Below are positions 43,606-51,203 of a stretch of DNA of 64,000 nucleotides, piece by piece (the stretch's first letter is position 1; the number at the start of each line of letters is the position of its first letter). The notes beneath the pieces are model-generated. The model was not told the origin of the DNA. It searched no databases and saw only the letters and a list, made by a program, of their open reading frames with translations. Origin of the DNA: Actinoplanes sp. SE50/110 (GTDB lineage: Bacteria > Actinomycetota > Actinomycetes > Mycobacteriales > Micromonosporaceae); NCBI RefSeq assembly GCF_900119315.1, contig NZ_LT827010.1, positions 2,699,001 through 2,763,000 of the forward strand, read 5' to 3'. The position numbers were made by a program, and so were the translations under genes.

Positions 43606-44496
43606 ATGGGCGTAGGGGAGCGGCGAGCGGCGGCACTGGAACGGAAACGACTGACCAGACGGCTCTACCGGATCCGGCTGGAGCGGGGGCTCACCCAGGC
43701 GCAGGTGGCCGAGCGGATGCGCTGGTCGCAGTCCAAGGTGCATCGGATCGAGACCGGCGAGAACAGCATCTCGTACGCCGATCTCAAGGTCCTTCTCGGC
43801 GTCTACGAGGTCGACGACCAGCTCGCGGAGGAGTTGACGGCGATGGCCGACGCGGCGCGGCAGCGGAGCCTGCCGGAGATGAGTGACATCCATTCGAAGG
43901 ATTTCCGGGATTTTCTGGAGAGCGAGCTCATCGCCGATCGGGAGTACGAGTTCGAGAACTCGTTCGTCCCCGGCCTGCTGCAGACCCGGGAGTACGCCGA
44001 GACCGTGGTGCGCAAGCTGCTCTACGCCGACTCCTGTGCCGAGAGCGAGCGGGAGGCCGTCCTGGAGCAGGTCCGCCGGATCGTCAGCCTGCGGGAGATG
44101 CGCCAGCAGGTCTTCGCCGAGGGGGGCATCTCGCAGGCCCGGTTCGTGCTGGACGAGGCGGTGCTGCGCCGGGTGGTCGGCGGCGGCGCGGTGATGCGCC
44201 AGCAGCTTGAGCACCTGCGCAAGATGAGCCGGCACCCCCGGGTCGACCTGCGGGTGCTGCCGTTCTCGACCGGCGCCCACGTGGCGATGGCCGGCCCCTT
44301 CGTGATCCTGGAGTTCCCGGATGCCGAGGACCGCCCGTTGCTCTACCTGGAGAACGCGGCCGGCGAGTTCCTGACCAAGCACGACGAGCGGCTGCTGGCC
44401 CGCTTCGCCGCCAACTTCGAGGAGCTGCGGGCCGCCGCGCACGGAGCGGACAGGTTGGACGCGCTGCTGGACGGCGCGCTTGCCGCCCTCGGCTGA
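43606..44496 (+). CDS. XRE-family helix-turn-helix protein with DUF5753 domain
   Basis: 296-aa actinobacterial regulator of the WhiJ/BldB-associated type. The N-terminal HTH (TRRLYRIRLERGLTQAQVAERMRWSQSKVHRIETGE core LTQAQVAERM, SKVHRIETGE) is followed by a DUF5753 domain (FVPGLLQTREYAETVV, RQQVFAEGGISQARFVLDEAVLRRVVGG, HPRVDLRVLPFSTGAH, FLTKHDERLLARF). Such proteins usually pair with a small DUF397 protein and act in development or antibiotic control. A DUF397 gene lies 850 bp downstream rather than adjacent. Confidence 0.93.
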   Translation: MGVGERRAAALERKRLTRRLYRIRLERGLTQAQVAERMRWSQSKVHRIETGENSISYADLKVLLGVYEVDDQLAEELTAMADAARQRSLPEMSDIHSKDFRDFLESELIADREYEFENSFVPGLLQTREYAETVVRKLLYADSCAESEREAVLEQVRRIVSLREMRQQVFAEGGISQARFVLDEAVLRRVVGGGAVMRQQLEHLRKMSRHPRVDLRVLPFSTGAHVAMAGPFVILEFPDAEDRPLLYLENAAGEFLTKHDERLLARFAANFEELRAAAHGADRLDALLDGALAALG

Positions 44497-44543
44497 GGGT
44501 GGTGTCACACGCGCCCTGATCAGGGGAGGGGAGGCGCGAGCCG

Positions 44544-44849
44544 GTGACCGAGATCGACCGCGAACTGCACATCGACCCGCGCGCGCCGCGCGGCCGCCGG
44601 CGGGGTGGTGGCCTCGTGGGGGTGCTGCATGCCGCCCTGGACCTGGCGACCGGCATCGTGACGAAACCCGAGAACTTCGTCCGGGCGCTGCTGCTGGTGT
44701 GGTCGCTGGTGCTGATCGGCGCCCTGCTGCTGCGGGACGTGCAAATGCTCAGCGTCGCGGTGGCCGCGATGGTGGTGCTGTCGACGTGGGCGGCGGCCCG
44801 GCTGATGCGGGCCCGGGTCAGGCCTCGGGACCGCGACGACCATCGATGA
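44544..44849 (+). CDS. Small membrane protein, unknown function
   Basis: 101-aa protein with a basic N-terminus (RAPRGRRRGG) and two hydrophobic helices (ALLLVWSLVLIGALLL and LSVAVAAMVVLSTWAAARL). GTG 44544 follows GGGGAGGGGAGG. It has no recognised family. It lies 47 bp after the DUF5753 gene, and its 3' end overlaps a possible converging small gene. Confidence 0.55.
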   Translation: MTEIDRELHIDPRAPRGRRRGGGLVGVLHAALDLATGIVTKPENFVRALLLVWSLVLIGALLLRDVQMLSVAVAAMVVLSTWAAARLMRARVRPRDRDDHR

Positions 44850-45108
44850 ACTGCTGCCACCGCCGCAGGACCGGATCGCAGGCGAGGCCGGCGGCGACAC
44901 TGACCGGTAAGGCGATGACGGCGAGCGCCGCGGCTCTCGCCGAGGTGCTCGTGAAGAATGTGGATCCGAATGCCCGGCCCGACCCGAGAGCGATCGCCCC
45001 GGTGCAGATGGCGTAAACCGCGAGGCGGATCGGGGAGGCGGGGTCGGCGGGTGGCTCGCTCGGTCGAACAGGCGCTTGCCCGAGGGAAGGAGCAGGTCGC
45101 ACAGCCAC
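44818..45108 (-). CDS. Possible small membrane protein
   Basis: 96-aa reading frame with two hydrophobic stretches (IRLAVYAICTGAIALGSG; AAALAVIALPVSVAAGLA) and a Pro-rich N-terminus. GTG start at 45108 has only a weak Shine-Dalgarno (GACGAG). No family recognised. It converges on the 44544 gene with a 32-bp overlap. The membrane-like pattern and G+C-biased third positions suggest a gene, but support is modest. Confidence 0.4.
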   Translation of the reverse strand: MAVRPAPSLGQAPVRPSEPPADPASPIRLAVYAICTGAIALGSGRAFGSTFFTSTSARAAALAVIALPVSVAAGLACDPVLRRWQQFIDGRRGPEA

Positions 45109-45341
45109 CTCGTCATCGTGCGGGACCGCTGCCTGCGGCCGGATCGTCCTGGTGACTCGGATCGTACAAGAACCGCCGGGGGCATCCGGGAATCGTGACC
45201 CGAGCGGACTAATCCGATCCGGGGTGCATATTCCTTACAGTTCCACGGTCCTGATCAGACTGGCCCGGGGATCGAGGAGAATCTACACTCTGGGGCGTCG
45301 CCGACGCGGGTGATAAAGATCCGTCCGACCAGGGAGGCGTC

Positions 45342-45563
45342 TTGGGCGACACGTCGCCGAGGCACACTGTGTGGCGCAGGAGCGCCCGTTGCGGGACCGG
45401 GAACTGTGTCGAGGTCGCGACCGTCGGGGACACCGTGCTGATCCGGGACAGCAAGGATCCGTCGGCCGGCTCGATCACCTGCACCGCCGGCCAGTGGGCC
45501 GGTTTCCTCTCCGCGATCCGGTCCGGTGTCTTCGGTCCCGCAGGCGACCGTCCACTGTCCTGA
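45342..45563 (+). CDS. DUF397 domain protein
   Basis: 73-aa protein matching the small DUF397 family: VWRRSARCGTGNCVEVATVGDTVLIRDSKDP, then TCTAGQWAGFLSAIRSGVF (cores NCVEVA, VLIRDSKDP). These are small partners of XRE/DUF5753 regulators in actinomycetes. The start is TTG 45342 with GGGAGG 5 bp upstream. The 230 bp before it are comparatively A/T-rich and hold no other gene. A hairpin follows 9 bp after the stop. Confidence 0.85.
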   Translation: MGDTSPRHTVWRRSARCGTGNCVEVATVGDTVLIRDSKDPSAGSITCTAGQWAGFLSAIRSGVFGPAGDRPLS

Positions 45564-45571
45564 AGGATGAC

Positions 45572-45599
45572 GCCCCGTCGGCCGGGTGGCCGGCGGGGC
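45572..45599. terminator. Terminator-like hairpin after the DUF397 gene
   Basis: GCCCCGTCGGCC and GGCCGGCGGGGC form a 12-bp stem with one G-U pair and loop GGGT. No T-run. It separates the DUF397 gene from a converging small gene. Confidence 0.65.
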
Positions 45600-45616
45600 G
45601 GTGTGCAGACTGTGGG

Positions 45617-45799
45617 TCAGCGGGCCGTCCGGTCGGTCCGCCGGCGCCGCCGCGTCCAGCGGCGGATCCGGGTCACGAGCAGGACCACACTCGCCACGCC
45701 GCCGCACAGGGCGGCCAGGAACTTGAGGATCACGGTGAGCGCCTCCAGGAGTGCGAGGTGCTCGGTGGTCATGAGGGACGAGATGAAGAGCTCGATCAC
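45617..45799 (-). CDS. Small single-span membrane protein with basic tail
   Basis: 60-aa product: a short N-terminus, then one hydrophobic helix (LTVILKFLAALCGGVASVVLLV without break), then a strongly basic C-terminus (RIRRWTRRRRRTDRTAR). GTG 45799 has AAAGGA about 10 bp upstream. It lies between the DUF397 and HTH/TPR genes on the opposite strand. No family recognised; the architecture is that of small membrane-anchored or toxin-like peptides, but no antitoxin partner is evident. Confidence 0.5.
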   Translation of the reverse strand: MIELFISSLMTTEHLALLEALTVILKFLAALCGGVASVVLLVTRIRRWTRRRRRTDRTAR

Positions 45800-45926
45800 C
45801 GCGGTGCCGTCCTTTCCGTGCCGTGCGCCTGCCGGGATGAGAGCCAGCGTGCGCCCGTTCCCGGGGTGGCCGGCAGAGGCCGGGACATGGACGTGGCCGG
45901 TGGCCGGAACCGGCCGTCCAGGGCCG

Positions 45927-45942
45927 CCGGACACGTGTCCGG
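45927..45942. promoter_or_regulatory. 16-bp palindrome CCGGACACGTGTCCGG upstream of the HTH/TPR gene
   Basis: Perfect palindrome, with a second related half (GGACACGTCC) at about 45976-45985, just before the HTH/TPR start at 45998. Likely an operator for that protein or for the upstream regulators. It shares the core ACACGTGT with the site at 57477. Confidence 0.5.
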
Positions 45943-45997
45943 GGCCGTCCCCGCGGGCTCGTGGACAGTGGACGGGACACGTCCGGGACAGCGCCGC

Positions 45998-46843
45998 ATG
46001 AGCACGCCGCGCCCGGCGGACGACGCCCTGCTGCAGCGGTTCCGGGACGCCCGGACCGCCGAGGAGCTTCTCACCGCCCTGAACTGGTACCGCACCGAGC
46101 GCAACCGCTCGCAGCGGCAGGTGGCGGAGAAGGCGGTGGGAACCCCGGGACTCTCCAAGACCCGGGTGAACGATCTGCTGACCGGGCGCTACTCGAGCAT
46201 CGACGGCCAGCTGCTGCGCCCGCTGGCGCAAGCGTGCGGCGTCGATCGGGAGGAACTGCTGGAGGCGCTGGACGAAGCGTGGCGGCGGATCGTCCAGAAC
46301 GCCGCACGGGAGCGCAGCCACCGGGCCAACCAACGGCCGGCGCCACCGCCGCGGCCGAGCCCGGACGCGCACCTCAGGACGCTCAGCGTGATGGCCGAGA
46401 TCGCCGGCCGGATGACCGACCCGGACACGCTGCCGCTGGCGCAGGAGATCTACGAGCGGGTGCTGGAGCAGCGCCGCCTCCTGCTCGGCGAGGACGACCC
46501 GCTGACCCTGACCACCCAGCACAACCTCGGCGTGGTCCACTTCGCGCGGGACAATCTGCGGGCCGCGTACAACGCGTTGAAGATCGCCTACGAGGCGCGG
46601 CTGGCCACCCTGGGCGAGTCGGCGATGGCCACCCTGACCTCTCAGGAGTCGCTGGCGGTGGTCTGCTCCGAGATGGGCGAGACGTTCCGGGCGGAGCAGC
46701 TGCTCGCGGAATGTCTCGCCCACCGCCAGGAGTGGCTGGCTCAGGCGCCGACCGAGGCCGAGCGCGCCCGGCTGCGGGTGGCCGCGCAGAAGACCGCGGA
46801 CAACCTGCGGGCGGTCAGGAGCCAGCTCGGCGGTACGCGGTGA
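45998..46843 (+). CDS. Helix-turn-helix protein with TPR-like C-terminal region
   Basis: 281-aa protein. An XRE-like N-terminal DNA-binding region is present (LLTALNWYRTERNRSQRQVAEKAV, LSKTRVNDLLTGRYSSIDGQLLRPLAQACGV in two parts). After a Pro-rich linker the C-terminus carries tetratricopeptide-like repeats (LPLAQEIYERVLEQRRLLLGEDDPLTLTTQHNLGVVHFARDN; LGVVHFARDNLRAAYNALK). The GEDDPLTLTTQHNLG pattern is typical of actinobacterial NB-ARC/TPR proteins, here without the NTPase. It is a regulator of unknown target. Its 3' end overlaps the converging acetyltransferase by 29 bp. Confidence 0.8.
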   Translation: MSTPRPADDALLQRFRDARTAEELLTALNWYRTERNRSQRQVAEKAVGTPGLSKTRVNDLLTGRYSSIDGQLLRPLAQACGVDREELLEALDEAWRRIVQNAARERSHRANQRPAPPPRPSPDAHLRTLSVMAEIAGRMTDPDTLPLAQEIYERVLEQRRLLLGEDDPLTLTTQHNLGVVHFARDNLRAAYNALKIAYEARLATLGESAMATLTSQESLAVVCSEMGETFRAEQLLAECLAHRQEWLAQAPTEAERARLRVAAQKTADNLRAVRSQLGGTR

Positions 46844-47513
46844 AGTCCACCGTGCGGCGTAGCTGGAAACCGATCGCCTCGTAGAGGCGGATCGCGGTCG
46901 TGTTGGCCGCCCCGGTGTGCAGGAACGGGGTGGCGCCGCGGGCGCGGATGCCGGCCGCCACCGCGCGGACCAGCCGGGTGGCCAGGCCGCGGCCGCGGTA
47001 GGCGGCGTCCGTGCAGACCGCGCTGATCTCCGTCCAGCCCGGTGGCCGCAGGCGTTCGCCGGCCATCGCGACCAGCCGGCCCTCGTCCCGGAAGCCGAGG
47101 TAGGTGCCGAGTTCGATGGTGCGCCGCAGGTACGGGCCGGGCTGGGTGCGGGCGATCAGGTCGAGGATCTCCGGCACGTCGTCCGGGGTGAGCACGACCA
47201 GGTTCGGGTCCGGTTCGGCGCGCAGTGACACGTCGACCAGCTGAACGCCGTCGATGCTGCGGTCGATTTCCCAGCCGGGGCCGGGCCGGGCGCCCAGCCC
47301 GGCGAGCATCACCGGCTCGCCGGGCGGGACGAAGGCGTTCAGGTCGGACCAGGCCCGCGGGTCCTCCGGCGCGCCCAGCGCGTGGAACGGTGCCACGTCA
47401 CTGTGGTAGCGCGCTGCCAGGCCGTGGACCTGGGCGAACCGGGCGTGGTCGCCGTGCAGGGCGAGCCACGCCGGGTTGTCCAGCACCCGGTCGTCGGTGA
47501 CCGCGGAGGTCAC
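46815..47513 (-). CDS. GNAT-family N-acetyltransferase
   Basis: 232-aa FR47-like acetyltransferase. The acetyl-CoA binding motif is EISAVCTDAAYRGRGLATRLVRAVAAGI (core YRGRGLATRL), followed by TPFLHTGAANTTAIRLYEAIGF. The substrate is unknown. The GTG start overlaps the stop of the binding-protein gene (GTGA), making it the last gene of the amino-acid ABC transporter operon. It might acetylate the imported amino acid or its analogue; that is inference. Confidence 0.9.
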   Translation of the reverse strand: MTSAVTDDRVLDNPAWLALHGDHARFAQVHGLAARYHSDVAPFHALGAPEDPRAWSDLNAFVPPGEPVMLAGLGARPGPGWEIDRSIDGVQLVDVSLRAEPDPNLVVLTPDDVPEILDLIARTQPGPYLRRTIELGTYLGFRDEGRLVAMAGERLRPPGWTEISAVCTDAAYRGRGLATRLVRAVAAGIRARGATPFLHTGAANTTAIRLYEAIGFQLRRTVDFTAYRRAGS

Positions 47514-48487
47514 TTGTTCGCCTTGGGCAGACCCTGCGGGTTGATCTCGGACTTGTCGACCGCCTCGTTGGTCAGGTTCCAGCGCTGCAGGATCCTGGTG
47601 TAGTCGCCGGTCTCGATCAGCTTGTTGACCGCCGCGCCGAGCGCCTTGACCAGGCCGTCGTCCTTCTTGGTGGTCAGTGCGATCTTGCCCTGCAGGGTGG
47701 CGCCGGCGCCCGAGTAGGTGCCCACGATCTCCAGTTTGCCATCGACCGCGACCTGGTAGGCGACGCTCGGGTTCGGGCCGAGGTAGGCGTCGATCTGCCC
47801 GGAGCCCAGCGCCAGGTAGGTGGCCTGGTTGGTCTGGTAGTACTTGATGTTGACCGGCTTGAGGCCCTGCTTCTCGGCCTCCTTGCTCCACTCGACCAGG
47901 ATCTTCTCCTGGTTGGTCCCGGAGCTCACCGCGATCGTCTTGCCGGCCACGTCGGCCGGGCCGGCGATCTTCCAGCCGCTGCCCTTCTTCGCCGCGAAGG
48001 CCAGGTTGTCCAGGCGGTAGGTGGCGAAGTCGTACTTCTCCTTGCGCTCCTCGGTGACCGTGATGTTGGAGATGCCGACGTTGTACTTGGCGCTGTCCAG
48101 GCCGATGAACAGGTTCTCCCAGGAGGTGTTCTCGATCTCCGGCTGCAGGCCGAGGACACCGGCGACCGCGTAGGCGATGTCCGGCTCGTTGCCGATCAGC
48201 GTCTTGTTGTCGGTCGCGGTGAACGCCAGCGGCGGCGAGCCGGAACCGGCCGCGCCCACGCCGATCGTCAGCTTGCCGGTGGCCCGGATGTCCGCCGGGA
48301 CGAGTGCCGCGATCGCGTCGTCCTTGGCCGGGACGATCCGGTTCTGGTCGGGGCTGATGTTGATGCCGGGCCCGGCCGACGCGCCCGGGGCGGCGGCCGC
48401 GGCCGCCGGGGACTCGTCCGGCGCGGCGCAGGCGGTCAGGCCCAGCGCCGCCACTGCGGCAAAAACGATGGCGACTCTTGTACGCAT
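47510..48487 (-). CDS. ABC transporter substrate-binding lipoprotein (polar amino acid type, family 3)
   Basis: 325-aa lipoprotein. Signal MRTRVAIVFAAVAALGLTACAA has lipobox LTAC. The family 3 fold shows GKLTIGVGAAGSGSPPLAF, LIGNEPDIAYAVAGVLGL, WENLFIGLDSAKYNVGISNITVTEERKEKYDF in order (core NITVTEERKEKYDFATY) and GKTIAVSSGTNQEK. Divergence from ssuCAB and the shared ATAGGA motif suggest cystine or another sulfur amino acid as ligand; the sequence alone does not prove it. Confidence 0.92.
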   Translation of the reverse strand: MRTRVAIVFAAVAALGLTACAAPDESPAAAAAAPGASAGPGINISPDQNRIVPAKDDAIAALVPADIRATGKLTIGVGAAGSGSPPLAFTATDNKTLIGNEPDIAYAVAGVLGLQPEIENTSWENLFIGLDSAKYNVGISNITVTEERKEKYDFATYRLDNLAFAAKKGSGWKIAGPADVAGKTIAVSSGTNQEKILVEWSKEAEKQGLKPVNIKYYQTNQATYLALGSGQIDAYLGPNPSVAYQVAVDGKLEIVGTYSGAGATLQGKIALTTKKDDGLVKALGAAVNKLIETGDYTRILQRWNLTNEAVDKSEINPQGLPKANK

Positions 48488-48502
48488 GGATGACTCCGTT
48501 TG

Positions 48503-49270
48503 TTAGACGAGAACTGCCGAGAGGAATGCTTTGGTCCGCTCGTGGCGGGGGTTGTCGAGGACCTCGGCCGGCGGGCCCTGTTCGACGATCCGGCCCTCGT
48601 CGATGAAGATGACGGTGTCGGCGGCCTCCCGGGCGAAGCCGATCTCGTGGGTCACCACGATCATCGTGGTGCCCGCCGCGGCCAGGTCGCGCAGCACGTC
48701 GAGCACCTCGCCGACCAGTTCCGGGTCGAGCGCCGAGGTCGGCTCGTCGAACAGGATCAGCCGCGGCTCCAGGGCCAGCGCGCGGGCGATCGCCACCCGC
48801 TGCTGCTGGCCGCCGGAGAGCTGCCGGGGATAGACGTCCGCCTTGTCGGCCAGGCCCACCCGGTCGAGCAGGGCGCGGGCCTGCGCGTACGTCGACGCCC
48901 TGTTCTTCTTCAGCGCCGAGATCGGCGCCTCCGCCACGTTCTCCAGGGCCGTGAGGTGTGGGAACAGGTTGAAGTTCTGGAACACGAAGCCGATCCGGGC
49001 GCGCTGCTTGAGGATCTGCCGCTCGCCGAGTTCGTGCAGCTTCTCGCCGGCCTCGCGGTAACCGATCAGCTCGCCGTCGACCCGGACCCGGCCGCGGTCC
49101 ACCTTCTCGAGGTGGTTGATGCTGCGCAGCAGGGTGGACTTGCCGGAGCCGGACGGGCCGAGGATCACGGTCACCGTGCCGGCCTGCGCGGTCAGGTCGA
49201 TGCCGCGCAGCACCTCGAGGGTGCCGAACGACTTGTGCACGCCGGTGAGCTCGACCACGGGGGTGCTCAT
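48503..49270 (-). CDS. Amino acid ABC transporter ATP-binding protein
   Basis: 255-aa ATPase of the GlnQ/TcyC type: Walker A ILGPSGSGKST, Q-loop FVFQNFNLFPHLTALENV, signature [15 protein letters not shown], Walker B LILFDEPTSALDPELVGEV, H-loop IVVTHEIGFAREAAD. The ATG overlaps the permease stop (ATGA). Works with the adjacent permease and binding protein. Confidence 0.95.
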   Translation of the reverse strand: MSTPVVELTGVHKSFGTLEVLRGIDLTAQAGTVTVILGPSGSGKSTLLRSINHLEKVDRGRVRVDGELIGYREAGEKLHELGERQILKQRARIGFVFQNFNLFPHLTALENVAEAPISALKKNRASTYAQARALLDRVGLADKADVYPRQLSGGQQQRVAIARALALEPRLILFDEPTSALDPELVGEVLDVLRDLAAAGTTMIVVTHEIGFAREAADTVIFIDEGRIVEQGPPAEVLDNPRHERTKAFLSAVLV

Positions 49271-50178
49271 CGCTTGATCGCCGCCTTGAGTCGCTGGAAC
49301 GGGGTGGGCGGCAGGGTCCGCACGGCGCCGCGGGCGAAATAGCGCTCCACGTAGAACTGCAGGATCGACAGCAGCGCGGTCAGCACCACGTACCAGACGG
49401 TGGCGACCATCAGCAGCGGCACCACCCGCCCGTTGCGGCCGTAGACGACCTGCACCTGGTAGAACAGCTCGCCGATGGCCAGCACGTACACGATCGACGT
49501 GCTCTTGAGCAGGTCGACCAGCAGGTTGGCGGCGTTCGGCAGGATGGCCCGCATCGCCTGCGGCAGCACGATCCGGAAGAACTGCCGGTGCCGGGGCAGG
49601 CCGAGTGCCGCAGCCGCCTCGTGCTGGCCCTGGTCGACGCTGAGCAGGCCGGAGCGGATGATCTCGCCGGCGAACGCCGCCTCGTGCAGCGCCAGGCCGA
49701 GCAGGGCGGCGCCGAACGAACCGATCAGGTCCTTGGTGGCGAACGACCAGCCGGGCCCGAACGGCAGCCCGAACTGCAGTTTCTCGTAGAGGTAGCCCAG
49801 GTTGGCCCAGAACAGCAGCTGCACGATCAGCGGCACGGACCGGAACACCCAGGTGTAGGTCCAGCTGACGGTGCGCAGGATCGGGCTGGGTGACAGGCGC
49901 ATGGCGGCCAGTGGGATGCCGCCGAGGAAGCCGAGTGCCGCGCCCGCGATGGTCAGCTCGAGGGTGACCAGCAGGGCGTGCAGCACCGACTTCTCGAAGA
50001 TGTAGCCGGTGAAGGTGTGCCACTCCCAGCCGGGGTTGGTGGCCAGACCGTGGACGAACTGGGCGAGCAGGACCAGCACCAGGGCGGCTCCGGCCCAGCG
50101 CCAGGGGTGCCGAGCGGGCACCACGCGGGTGTCGTCGCCGGCCTGTGCGGTCGGACGCGGTGGGGAGAGGACGCTCAC
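49267..50178 (-). CDS. Amino acid ABC transporter permease
   Basis: 303-aa HisM-type permease. About five membrane helices; VLHALLVTLELTIAGAALGFLGGIPLAAMRLS, YTWVFRSVPLIVQLLFW, and the EAA loop EAAAALGLPRHRQFFRIVLPQAMRAILP mark the family. GTG 50178 is the operon start. An ATAGGA motif lies about 40 bp upstream on its strand. Confidence 0.95.
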   Translation of the reverse strand: MSVLSPPRPTAQAGDDTRVVPARHPWRWAGAALVLVLLAQFVHGLATNPGWEWHTFTGYIFEKSVLHALLVTLELTIAGAALGFLGGIPLAAMRLSPSPILRTVSWTYTWVFRSVPLIVQLLFWANLGYLYEKLQFGLPFGPGWSFATKDLIGSFGAALLGLALHEAAFAGEIIRSGLLSVDQGQHEAAAALGLPRHRQFFRIVLPQAMRAILPNAANLLVDLLKSTSIVYVLAIGELFYQVQVVYGRNGRVVPLLMVATVWYVVLTALLSILQFYVERYFARGAVRTLPPTPFQRLKAAIKR

Positions 50179-50216
50179 GACGCTGACGCTAGGTTTCCAT
50201 GGCGGTAACCCACAAG

Positions 50217-50301
50217 TCCTATCGAGCGAATATGTTTTACGAGCTTGTTACCGCCACCCCATGGGACCGGTATTGCGATAAAGCCCATCGGTACGATAGG
50301 A
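50217..50301. promoter_or_regulatory. Divergent sulfur-regulon promoter with two CGATAGGA motifs
   Basis: CGATAGGA reads leftward at 50224-50217 (toward the amino-acid transporter) and rightward at 50294-50301 (toward ssuC). Each sits about 40 bp before its start. The rightward copy continues ATACC, much like the ATAGGAAATAC before the 28.2-kb operon. A hairpin (CCAGGCA...TGCCTGG, 50305-50332) lies just before the ssuC Shine-Dalgarno and could modulate its translation. Confidence 0.5.
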
Positions 50302-50340
50302 ATACCAGGCATTGCCACATGCCTCTGCCTGGAGATATCC

Positions 50341-51189
50341 GTGACCACCTTGCTCGCTCCTGCCGGCGCCACCGCGCCGGTCGCCACCACGGCGCTCGCG
50401 CCCGGTGGCGGACTGCGCCGCCGCCTCGTTCTCCGGCTGGTCGCTCTGGTCGCGCTGGGCCTGCTGTGGGAGATCGCGGCCCGGGTGCTGAACAACCCGG
50501 CCTTCATCCCGTCGCCCGGCGCCGTCTGGCACCAGCTGATCCTCACCTCCACCGTGCACGACGGCGTCCGTGGATACAGCGGCCACCTGCTCATCGAACA
50601 CCTCGGCGTCAGCCTCCGGCGGATCGTCATCGGCTCGGCCATCGGCATCGCCGGCGGCCTGCTGATCGGCGTGCTCCTCGGCACGGTCGGCTGGCTGCGG
50701 GTGATCGCCGAGCCGGTGGTCACCTTCGTCCGGGCGCTGCCGCCGCTCGCCTACTTCAGCCTGTTCATCATCTGGTTCGGCATCGACGAGACCCCGAAGC
50801 TGTGGCTGCTCTCGATCGCCGCGCTGCCCCCGGTCGCGGTCGCCACCGCCGCCGCGGTGCACGGCGCGCCGGCCGGACTGATCGAGGCGGCCCGCGCGCT
50901 CGGCGCCGGCCGCTGGCAGTCGATCCGCGACGTGGTGCTGCCCAGCGCGCTGCCGGAGATCTTCACCGGCATCCGGCTCGCGGTCGGCGTCGCATACTCC
51001 TCGGTGGTCGCCGCCGAGACGATCAACGGGGTGCCCGGGATCGGCGGCATGATCCGCGACGCGCAGCGCTACTCGCAGACCGACGTGGTCGTGCTCGGAC
51101 TTTTCGCCATCGGCCTCTCCGGCCTGCTCATCGACGCCCTGCTGCGGGTAGCCGAACAACGGCTGATCCCGTGGCGGGGCATTAGCTAA
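50341..51189 (+). CDS. ssuC: Aliphatic sulfonate ABC transporter permease
   Basis: 282-aa SsuC/TauC-type permease with about six helices. Family pieces: LLWEIAARVLNNPAFIPSPGAVWHQL, SLRRIVIGSAIGIAGGLLIGVLLG, FVRALPPLAYFSLFIIWFGIDETPKLWLL, and the EAA loop EAARALGAGRWQSIRDVVLPSALPEIFTGIR. GTG 50341 has GGAG 7 bp upstream. First gene of ssuCAB. Confidence 0.9.
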   Translation: MTTLLAPAGATAPVATTALAPGGGLRRRLVLRLVALVALGLLWEIAARVLNNPAFIPSPGAVWHQLILTSTVHDGVRGYSGHLLIEHLGVSLRRIVIGSAIGIAGGLLIGVLLGTVGWLRVIAEPVVTFVRALPPLAYFSLFIIWFGIDETPKLWLLSIAALPPVAVATAAAVHGAPAGLIEAARALGAGRWQSIRDVVLPSALPEIFTGIRLAVGVAYSSVVAAETINGVPGIGGMIRDAQRYSQTDVVVLGLFAIGLSGLLIDALLRVAEQRLIPWRGIS

Positions 51190-51203
51190 AAGGAACGTTC
51201 CCC

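Noticed and set aside
44818-45799. Toxin-antitoxin pair formed by the small membrane proteins
   Set aside because: Frames are on opposing strands or separated by the DUF397 gene, and no antitoxin-like DNA-binding partner is coupled to either.
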